Positions 1-4,691 of a DNA stretch of 5,516 nt are shown here, piece after piece. Positions within the stretch are counted from its first letter, which is position 1. The number at the start of each line of letters is the position of its first letter. Below the pieces are notes generated by a model. That model was not told the DNA's origin, did not search any database, and was given only the letters and a program-made list of their open reading frames with translations. Location of the stretch: assembly GCA_021810985.1 (NCBI GenBank), contig JAJZQA010000189.1, positions 1 to 5,516 on the forward strand. Reading direction: 5' to 3'. The position numbers were made by a program, and so were the translations under genes. The DNA comes from Deltaproteobacteria bacterium. GTDB lineage: Bacteria > Desulfobacterota > Desulfuromonadia > Geobacterales > Geobacteraceae.

Positions 1-249
1 GCAAAGAATATTCGCGATCGTTTTGGAGATGAGCTAAAGGAAAAAACCGGGAAGAAGGTCGAAAAAGAGCTTCTTAAAATAGTCGGCTTTCTGGACGGAC
101 TCTCCTTGAAACGCCAAAAAAAGAAAGTGGTAAAGGGTCTTGCCAAAGCAGAAAAGAAACTTGCGCTAGCCGAGGACGCAGGATTGAAAAAAATTCGCAA
201 ATGTTTGAAGAGTACCCGGAAATCGTTGGGCAAGATCTCTTCCCTTTAG
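1..249 (+). CDS. 3' end of a lysine-rich helical protein, function unknown (partial)
   Basis: Reading frame 1 is open from the first base to a TAG at 247-249 and gives the last 82 residues of a protein whose start lies outside the window. The piece is strikingly basic: about 21 lysines and 5 arginines against about 10 acidic residues. There are no prolines or tryptophans and only one cysteine, and hydrophobic residues recur in a pattern that suggests amphipathic helices (for example around 'KVVKGLAKAEKKLALAEDAG' and the final 'KKIRKCLKSTRKSLGKISSL'). I do not recognise a family. It lies about 30 bases upstream of the CHAD gene on the same strand, so it may be in the same transcript. A basic helical tail beside a polyphosphate-binding protein could bind an anionic polymer such as polyphosphate or nucleic acid, but that is inference. 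The open frame and the close downstream gene make coding likely; the function is unknown. Confidence 0.7.
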   Translation, partial: AKNIRDRFGDELKEKTGKKVEKELLKIVGFLDGLSLKRQKKKVVKGLAKAEKKLALAEDAGLKKIRKCLKSTRKSLGKISSL

Positions 250-279
250 CACTGATAAGTGGGGCACAGTGTGGTACTC

Positions 280-1161
280 ATGAAAAAAACACCGCTCTGG
301 ATTGCGTCAAAGGGGCTTCTCGCCGAACGTGGCAGTGACTTTTTCCGCTGTCTGGAAACGGCTGCCACAACCTATGATCCTGTTGATATTCATGATCTGC
401 GGGTTGCGTCCCGGCGTCTTCGGGAAGGGCTTTCTCTTTTTAGCGGTTGCTATCCTGCGGACCGGCTTTCATACATGAGAAAAGCGGTCCGCAAGATAAC
501 GGCTTTCCTTGGAGATTTGCGAAATATCGATGAATATCTGGATTTTTTACGAGAAGAGGCGATCGAGCTGGGACCGGTGTATGGACTGGAGCTTGAGGGG
601 GGCATTAATCTCTATCTGGAAAAACGTGCGAAAGCGCAAAAACAGCTGAAACGTGATTTTCGAAAAACCAGGCCGGCTGCTCTCCGGAAATATTTTGTCA
701 GAACTATCCACTCCCCATACATTTTCGATCCCCCCTCCGGTGCTGTTGACCCGTTTATCGCCATTGATGATTTCGCACGCGAAAGTATCGATCAAAGACT
801 TGCCTCAGTGCTGGAACTGGTTCCGGCGGCTCGCTTTCCGGAGCAAGCTGTCTCCCAACATCGATTGCGTATTGCCGTAAAGCATTACCGTTACCGGATC
901 GAGGTCTTGTCGCCGTTTATGGATGAAGGGTATCGTGAAGTTCATGCCCAGGTGAAGGAATACCAGGAAATACTCGGCCGGATCCACGACCTTGATGTCT
1001 TTGCCGGGTTGATCCGCGGAATGGGCCTCGCGAAGCATACGGAGAATGCCCTTGCGGAACTTTTGACGGCAAAGAGAGTAACGTCCTTTGCGGCTTTTTC
1101 GGCAAAACTCGACGCCGTGCCTTTCGAGGTGATCGGTGCGCGGATCAGGAGCGTATTGTGA
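280..1161 (+). CDS. CHAD domain-containing protein (putative polyphosphate-binding)
   Basis: A CHAD (conserved histidine alpha-helical) domain fills nearly the whole protein (293 residues from the ATG at 280). Two similar halves are visible. The first has 'IHDLRVASRRLRE' (residues about 37-49) followed by 'FLGDLRNIDEYLDFL' (about 76-90). The second has 'HRLRIAVKHYRYRIEVL' (about 194-210) followed by 'EILGRIHDLDVFAGLI' (about 230-245). The repeated His-x-Leu-Arg plus Lys/Arg pattern forms the basic groove that binds polyphosphate in studied CHAD proteins, which can localise to polyphosphate granules. No signal peptide or membrane segment is seen, so it is cytoplasmic. The start is uncertain. 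The same frame opens at GTG 259 (no Shine-Dalgarno), GTG 271 (GGGG at 261-264, good spacing) and ATG 280; ATG 280 is preferred because it gives the usual short polar N-terminus. The stop overlaps the start of the Ppx/GppA gene by 4 bases, which suggests co-translation and a shared role in polyphosphate metabolism. No CYTH domain is fused here. Confidence 0.9.
   Translation: MKKTPLWIASKGLLAERGSDFFRCLETAATTYDPVDIHDLRVASRRLREGLSLFSGCYPADRLSYMRKAVRKITAFLGDLRNIDEYLDFLREEAIELGPVYGLELEGGINLYLEKRAKAQKQLKRDFRKTRPAALRKYFVRTIHSPYIFDPPSGAVDPFIAIDDFARESIDQRLASVLELVPAARFPEQAVSQHRLRIAVKHYRYRIEVLSPFMDEGYREVHAQVKEYQEILGRIHDLDVFAGLIRGMGLAKHTENALAELLTAKRVTSFAAFSAKLDAVPFEVIGARIRSVL
1147..1160 (+). promoter_or_regulatory. 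Ribosome binding site inside the CHAD gene for the coupled Ppx/GppA start
   Basis: AGGAG at 1147-1151 sits 6 bases before the GTG at 1158-1160. The GTG shares bases with the TGA stop of the upstream gene (GTGA, 1158-1161). This classic coupled stop/start decides the start codon of the phosphatase: it places 'AAVDIGSNSI' close to the N-terminus, as in the rest of the family. Confidence 0.8.
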
Positions 1162-2693
1162 CACGAAAAGGAAAGCGGTTGGCAGCGGTCGACATCGGCT
1201 CCAACTCCATCCGCTGCATTGTGGTGGAGGTGGTGAACGGTGGCAGCTTTCGCATCCTTGATGACGAGAAAGCGACGGTCCGCCTTGGCGAGGCCCTGGG
1301 TGATGGAAAAGGAATTTCGCCGATTGCCTGGGAAAGGGCCTTGGAAAACCTGCTGCGTATGAAAAAAATCGCGGACGGCTACGGTGTAGATTATGTGGAG
1401 GCAGTTGCCACGAGTGCTGTCCGCAGGGCGTCAAACAGTCAGGAATTCATTCAATCGGTGGCCGAGCGGACCGGCATCCGGGTTGTTGTCATTCCGGGTG
1501 AGGAAGAGGCGCGCCTCGTTTCGCTCAGTGTCCTGCACAATTTTGATATGGAAGGCATTCGCTACGGGATGATCGATATTGGTGGTGGAAGCCTCGAAAT
1601 CGTTACGGCCGTGGGCAATAGAGCGGAAGAATATTATTCTCTGGAACTGGGTGCGGTAACCCTCACCGAAAAATTCCTCCAGCGTGATCCGGTCGCTGAA
1701 GCTGAGCTGCAAAAATTGGCCAAGCATGTCCGGAGTTCCCTGAAGGAGGTTTTTGAAGGGGAAGACGCCAGTGCTCGTTGCCTGGTTGCCTCCGGCGGGA
1801 CAATTACCTCGGTGGCTGCCATGGTGATGGCTACCAGGGGCGAGGCCTACGATTCCGTCCATGGCTATGAGGTGCTTCGTGCGGATATTGTCCACCTTTT
1901 GGCGATGCTGGTAAGAAAGGACGTGAAGGAACGCAAGGCCATTCCCGGTCTTAACCCGGACAGGGCTGACATCATTGTGGCCGGTGTTGTCGTAATTGAG
2001 GAACTTATGAAGTTCTTTGGCGCCAACATCCTCCGGGTAAATGAGAGAGGCATCAGGGAAGGCCTCATACTCGACAGCCTCCGGAAACACGGCCTCATTG
2101 CCGAAGGTGCACGTCGCCGCGGCTGGAGAGCTGCCGCGCTTGAATTCGGCCGCTCCTGCCTGGTGGATGAGGAGCACGCACGCCAGGTTGCGCGTCTTTC
2201 TTTGGAAATGTTTGATGCCCTGGCCGCTGCCTTCTCCCTGGGGGAGCGGGAGCGGCGGCTCCTCGAGGTTGCTGCCCTGTTGCACGATACCGGCTACTTT
2301 ATCAGCTATTCCAGCCATCATAAACATTCCTACCATCTGATCCGGCATGCGGATCTCTTCGGATTCACCCCCCGCGAAAGGGAAATCATTGCGAATATTG
2401 CCCGCTACCACCGCAAATCATTACCGAAAAAGAAACATGAAGGAATTGCACGTCTGGCCGATCCGGACCGCCTGCTGGTAAGCCGCTTGGGCGGAATTCT
2501 CCGCCTGGCCGACGGGCTTGATCGCCGCAGGAACAGCCTTGTCAAACAGCTGCGCTGCGAAATGACCGGATCGCATTTCCGGGTTGTTCTGTCCGGAGAA
2601 GAGGATCTTTCCGTTGAGATCTATTCCGGCAAAGCCAAGGGGACTCTTTTTGAATGTGCCTTCCAGCGTAAGCTCGACCTGCTTATCGCCTGA
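1158..2693 (+). CDS. ppx: Ppx/GppA family phosphatase (exopolyphosphatase / pppGpp phosphohydrolase)
   Basis: This 511-residue protein has the full two-part architecture and the usual length of Ppx/GppA enzymes (E. coli Ppx about 513, GppA about 494). The N-terminal actin-like ATPase fold shows 'DIGSNSIRC' (residues 12-20, phosphate loop 1), 'AVATSAVRRASN' (82-93), 'IPGEEEARL' (112-120, containing the catalytic glutamate, E116 or E117), 'IDIGGGSLEIV' (139-149, phosphate loop 2), 'LELGAVTLTEKF' (162-173) and 'ASGGTITSVAAM' (211-222). The C-terminal half is an HD-type helical domain with 'LLHDTGYFISYSSHHKHSYH' (374-393), 'IARYHRK' (414-420) and 'GILRLADGLDRR' (446-457). The family removes terminal phosphates from polyphosphate or converts pppGpp to ppGpp. 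Sequence alone does not say which, and the CHAD neighbour favours polyphosphate. All key motifs are intact and no export signal is seen, so it is cytoplasmic. It is the second gene of a coupled pair with the CHAD gene and overlaps it by 4 bases. Confidence 0.93.
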   Translation: MTRKGKRLAAVDIGSNSIRCIVVEVVNGGSFRILDDEKATVRLGEALGDGKGISPIAWERALENLLRMKKIADGYGVDYVEAVATSAVRRASNSQEFIQSVAERTGIRVVVIPGEEEARLVSLSVLHNFDMEGIRYGMIDIGGGSLEIVTAVGNRAEEYYSLELGAVTLTEKFLQRDPVAEAELQKLAKHVRSSLKEVFEGEDASARCLVASGGTITSVAAMVMATRGEAYDSVHGYEVLRADIVHLLAMLVRKDVKERKAIPGLNPDRADIIVAGVVVIEELMKFFGANILRVNERGIREGLILDSLRKHGLIAEGARRRGWRAAALEFGRSCLVDEEHARQVARLSLEMFDALAAAFSLGERERRLLEVAALLHDTGYFISYSSHHKHSYHLIRHADLFGFTPREREIIANIARYHRKSLPKKKHEGIARLADPDRLLVSRLGGILRLADGLDRRRNSLVKQLRCEMTGSHFRVVLSGEEDLSVEIYSGKAKGTLFECAFQRKLDLLIA

Positions 2694-2727
2694 ACATACA
2701 ATTTCCTTCCTGTCATTGACACATGCA

Positions 2728-2743
2728 TTTGGTATTGACCAAA
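2728..2743. repeat. Perfect 6-base inverted repeat TTTGGT-ATTG-ACCAAA
   Basis: TTTGGT (2728-2733) and ACCAAA (2738-2743) are exact reverse complements around a 4-base centre. It lies in the non-coding stretch between the phosphatase and porin genes, about 250 bases before the porin start. It could be a regulator-binding site or a small hairpin. With only 6 bases per arm, chance is a fair alternative. Confidence 0.35.
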
Positions 2744-2764
2744 CGCTGTCACTCAAGCGTCTTT
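2743..2764 (+). terminator. Possible weak terminator after the CHAD-ppx pair
   Basis: ACGCT (2743-2747) and AGCGT (2756-2760) can form a 5-base stem with an 8-base loop, followed by CTTTT. It lies about 50 bases after the stop of the phosphatase gene. The stem is short and the T-run is broken by a C, so termination here is only a suggestion. No better Rho-independent terminator is visible before the porin gene. Confidence 0.25.
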
Positions 2765-2800
2765 TACGGACCTCCTATTTTTAAATTTTTCTTACTTCCC

Positions 2801-2839
2801 TGCAGTTGTCCTTCCACCAGCGTGATACCGTGCAGTTGT
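2801..2839 (+). repeat. 9-base direct repeat TGCAGTTGT, 30 bases apart
   Basis: TGCAGTTGT occurs at 2801-2809 and again at 2831-2839, a step of 30 bases or close to three helical turns, in the non-coding region before the porin. The second copy runs into TGTAACG, which itself recurs at 2859-2865. The spacing would put two bound regulator units on the same face of the DNA. No regulator is identified. Confidence 0.35.
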
Positions 2840-2977
2840 AACGTATCTTTTGATGGTATGTAACGCTGCTGCAATAGAACTCCTGTATCTTCCCGAAGCA
2901 GTACAGACGGATAGTTGTGTATGTCGATGCCGCACTCTACGGGTGTTGCCGGCTCACAATGTTCTTATTTCGCGAGA

Positions 2978-2994
2978 TAAAGGAGGAAGATGTG
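2978..2994 (+). promoter_or_regulatory. Strong ribosome binding site fixing the porin start at GTG 2992
   Basis: TAAAGGAGG at 2978-2986 is a near-perfect Shine-Dalgarno sequence, 5 bases before GTG 2992-2994. Starting there yields a textbook signal peptide. An earlier in-frame ATG at 2917 has no ribosome binding site and would bury the signal peptide behind 25 extra residues. An ATG at 2990 overlaps the GTG but is followed at once by TGA, so it cannot start a protein. Confidence 0.85.
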
Positions 2995-4203
2995 AAAGGG
3001 AAGATTTTTGCGGCAGGACTTCTGGCAGCCCTGACGGTTGCGGGAAATGCGGAGGCGAAGAGTCTCGAGGACATTCTGAAGGAAAAGGGTGTTATCACCG
3101 AGGCTGACTACAAAGAAGTTAACAAAGCAAAACCAATCAAGTACAAGGTGGGAAGCGGTTTTACGTTTCTTTCTGATGATGAGAAATTCTCTCTCAATCT
3201 CGGATCGAGGATTCAGGCCCGTTATACGTTTACCGACAATGACGAGAAAAATGACGTGAGCGAGTGGAAAGTGCGGAGAGCGAAGTTCTGGCTGAAGGGT
3301 CATGCCTATAGCAAGGATCTGACCTATAAGGTGCAGGTGAATTTTGCGGATTCCGGTTCAAGCAAGATGCTTGAAGATGCATTTTTCAATTACAGATTGC
3401 TGAATGAAGCCCAGATCCTGGTTGGCCAGGACAAGGTGCCTTTTGGTCGACAGGAGCTCACCTCCTCGGGAGCGCAGCAGTTCGTCGACCGATCCAATGC
3501 AACCGATACCTTTAAACCGGGACGCGACATCGGTGCCAAGTTCCACGGTAAGGCCGCTGGAGGAATACTGGAATATTCGGCCGGCTGGTATGGTGGTGGT
3601 GGTCAATCCCAGACCCGTTCGACCAACAACAACGCAGTTGCGGTAAGGGTTGCCGTCAATCCCTTGGGGGAAATGAAATACTCCGAAGCTGACCTGGAGC
3701 ATAGCAAAAAACCGCTCGTTTCCGTGGGGGCAAACTGGCATCGCAATGCTTTTGTCAAGGGTGAGGCCAATAATACCTCGTATTATGGAAAATGGCTGAG
3801 CAAGGGAGCAAAATTCGCCGCCAACGAGAAAATCGAAGTCAATACCGCGGGAGCCGATGTTGCGTTCAAATGGTTAGGGTTTTCCGCGCAGGGTGAATAT
3901 TTCTGGGCACAGGGTGATGGTGATTCCGTTTCGAATACCAAGCAAAGGGCTCATGGTTTCTACGCTCAGACCGGCTATTTCATTATCCCCAAACACCTGG
4001 AAGCTGCTGTTCGCTACTCGTATGTCGATCCCGACAGAAGCATCACCAATAATATTCAGACCGAGACCCAGGGTGCCATCTCCTATTACTTCAACAAGCA
4101 CAACCTGAAACTGCAGGCGGACGTTACGAATATTCACAAGCAAACCAGCGGACCGTCTACCGATGACATGCAGTACAGGCTCCAAGCACAGATTATCTTC
4201 TAA
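2992..4203 (+). CDS. OprO/OprP-like phosphate-selective outer-membrane porin
   Basis: The protein is 403 residues long. Residues 1-22 form a signal peptide: Lys at 2 and 4, a hydrophobic stretch 'IFAAGLLAALTVAG', then an Ala-x-Ala site with probable cleavage after A22. A short helical segment 'LEDILKEKGVITEADYKEV' (25-43) follows, then the barrel. Family-like stretches are 'EWKVRRAKFWLKGHAYSKDL' (91-110), 'YKVQVNFADSGSSKMLEDAF' (112-131) and 'ILVGQDKVPFGRQELTSSGA' (142-161). Alternating aromatic/hydrophobic strands run to the end, and the last strand closes in phenylalanine ('YRLQAQIIF'), the usual signal for outer-membrane barrel assembly. It therefore lies in the outer membrane as a probable trimeric porin passing phosphate, polyphosphate or other anions. 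The family name does not prove phosphate selectivity. The enzyme pair upstream would fit phosphate metabolism, but a gap of about 300 bases suggests a separate promoter. A strong terminator follows the gene. Confidence 0.87.
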   Translation: MKGKIFAAGLLAALTVAGNAEAKSLEDILKEKGVITEADYKEVNKAKPIKYKVGSGFTFLSDDEKFSLNLGSRIQARYTFTDNDEKNDVSEWKVRRAKFWLKGHAYSKDLTYKVQVNFADSGSSKMLEDAFFNYRLLNEAQILVGQDKVPFGRQELTSSGAQQFVDRSNATDTFKPGRDIGAKFHGKAAGGILEYSAGWYGGGGQSQTRSTNNNAVAVRVAVNPLGEMKYSEADLEHSKKPLVSVGANWHRNAFVKGEANNTSYYGKWLSKGAKFAANEKIEVNTAGADVAFKWLGFSAQGEYFWAQGDGDSVSNTKQRAHGFYAQTGYFIIPKHLEAAVRYSYVDPDRSITNNIQTETQGAISYYFNKHNLKLQADVTNIHKQTSGPSTDDMQYRLQAQIIF

Positions 4204-4214
4204 CAAAGTAGCAC

Positions 4215-4232
4215 GGCTCTTTCACGCGAGCC
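4215..4232 (+). other. Small hairpin just after the porin gene
   Basis: GGCTC (4215-4219) pairs with GAGCC (4228-4232) around an 8-base loop, followed by TTCTTC. It lies between the porin stop and the stronger terminator. It may help protect the 3' end of the mRNA or assist termination. Support is limited to the 5-base stem. Confidence 0.3.
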
Positions 4233-4243
4233 TTCTTCATGGT

Positions 4244-4270
4244 GGGGGAACATCAGTTCCCCCTTTTTTT
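4244..4270 (+). terminator. Rho-independent terminator of the porin gene
   Basis: GGGGGAAC (4244-4251) and GTTCCCCC (4256-4263) form a perfect 8-base stem with the 4-base loop ATCA, followed directly by seven T residues (4264-4270). It starts about 40 bases after the porin stop. This is a textbook intrinsic terminator on the plus strand and marks the end of the porin transcript. Confidence 0.93.
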
Positions 4271-4490
4271 CTGAAAGTAAGAATTTTCATGCTATCTATC
4301 GGTTGATCTTCGGTCTTATGAACGTTCCTGAAAAAATTCCCGACAATTCCAAAATTCACATTGATATTTGCTGTTCCTCACACGGTTGTAACTTGAGCAT
4401 GGGATAGTGGGGCCATAAGAAAAGGGAACTGGAAAGAGGGTTTCTCCTCACGACATTCCTTGAAAGCAATCAGGTGAAAAGGAGCTTTAC
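4271..4490. other. Non-coding stretch between the porin terminator and the small CxxC gene
   Basis: These 220 bases contain no credible gene on either strand. The downstream gene must be transcribed from here because a strong terminator closes the previous unit. TTGATA at 4361-4366 is a possible -35 element, but no clear -10 hexamer sits at the right distance. No riboswitch or tRNA is recognised. Confidence 0.4.
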
Positions 4491-4673
4491 ATGAAATTGA
4501 TGCCGATGGGTGACTATTATGCGTGGTACTGTGAATGGTGTGATTCCCGTAATCTGACCCTGTGGACACGCTTTGAAAAAGGCCGGGTAACTTGTGGGGC
4601 TTGTCATAATGCATATCCTCAGTCAGAGCATTCGCACGTTCTAGAGGAACGAGCTTTGTCGCGCGTTGTCTAG
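4491..4673 (+). CDS. Small protein with two CxxC pairs (putative zinc ribbon)
   Basis: This 60-residue protein starts at ATG 4491 behind a strong ribosome binding site (AAAAGGAG at 4477-4484, 6 bases upstream), which makes it very likely a real gene despite its size. Residues 14-17 (CEWC) and 35-38 (CGAC) form two Cys-x-x-Cys pairs 17 residues apart, the usual layout of a four-cysteine zinc ribbon. The ribbon is preceded by an aromatic-rich start 'GDYYAWYCEWCDSRN', and a short polar tail with several histidines and glutamates follows. No signal peptide or membrane segment is visible, so it is probably cytoplasmic. Zinc binding is inferred from cysteine spacing; a role in nucleic-acid or protein binding would be typical of such ribbons but is not shown. 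It appears to be a single-gene unit that converges on the DUF155 gene, with a hairpin over its stop codon. Confidence 0.8.
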   Translation: MKLMPMGDYYAWYCEWCDSRNLTLWTRFEKGRVTCGACHNAYPQSEHSHVLEERALSRVV

Positions 4674-4691
4674 ACATACAGTCTAGACAAC
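4665..4691. terminator. Perfect 11-base inverted repeat between convergent genes, possible two-way terminator
   Basis: GTTGTCTAGAC (4665-4675) and GTCTAGACAAC (4681-4691) are exact reverse complements separated by the 5-base loop ATACA. The left arm contains the last codons and the TAG stop (4671-4673) of the small CxxC gene, and the right arm reaches the first base of the minus-strand stop (4691-4693). A stem between convergent stops usually works as a terminator for both directions. There is no T-run on either side, so efficient intrinsic termination is doubtful; transcript-end protection or a protein-binding site are alternatives. Each arm also contains the self-complementary GTCTAGAC, giving two direct copies 13 bases apart. 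Confidence 0.6.

Larger units (their letters stand above)
2694..2991 (+). promoter_or_regulatory. Upstream region and probable promoter/leader of the porin gene
   Basis: This stretch of about 298 bases holds no credible gene and precedes a porin with its own strong ribosome binding site, so the porin promoter probably lies here. Visible elements are: TTGACA at 2716-2721 without a good -10 partner at 16-18 bases; an inverted repeat at 2728-2743; an AT-rich block at 2777-2790; a direct repeat TGCAGTTGT at 2801-2809 and 2831-2839; and TGTAACG at 2837-2843 and 2859-2865, exactly 22 bases apart. Heptamers CTGTCAT (2710-2716) and CTGTCAC (2746-2752) resemble PhoB half-sites but are 36 bases apart, not 11. 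I could not identify a convincing sigma-70 or sigma-54 promoter by eye. Confidence 0.5.

Noticed and set aside
1431..2411. Long minus-strand frame (326 residues) opposite the phosphatase gene
   Set aside because: It is a mirror of the codon pattern of a gene with all its family motifs intact, with no recognisable domain and no ribosome binding site identified.
2716..2744. Sigma-70 promoter starting at TTGACA 2716-2721
   Set aside because: At 16-18 bases downstream there is no sequence like TATAAT, so the -35 match alone is not enough.
2421..2756. Minus-strand reading frame with an AGGAGG (complement of 2771-2776) upstream of a TTG start
   Set aside because: It lies mostly antisense to the phosphatase C-terminus, the AGGAGG is about 14 bases from the TTG, and the protein resembles nothing. 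The complete Ppx/GppA domain explains the region.
2883..2906. CTGTA...TACAG stem in the porin leader, considered as a riboswitch
   Set aside because: A 5-base stem with a long loop matches no riboswitch class I know; c-di-GMP (GEMM) motif elements are absent.
2917..2991. Upstream in-frame ATG start for the porin
   Set aside because: It has no Shine-Dalgarno site and would place 25 unrelated residues before a textbook signal peptide; GTG 2992 has a near-perfect site.
2850..3107. 85-residue plus-strand frame overlapping the porin start
   Set aside because: It has no ribosome binding site, overlaps the porin signal sequence in another frame, and is cysteine/arginine-rich in the way out-of-frame readings often are.
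4637..4651. Inverted repeat CGTTC-TAGAG-GAACG
   Set aside because: It has only 5 bases per arm, lies inside the small CxxC coding sequence, and is easily explained by chance.
4378..4677. Minus-strand frame opposite the small CxxC gene
   Set aside because: The plus strand has a strong ribosome binding site and ordered CxxC pairs; the minus reading has no motif.
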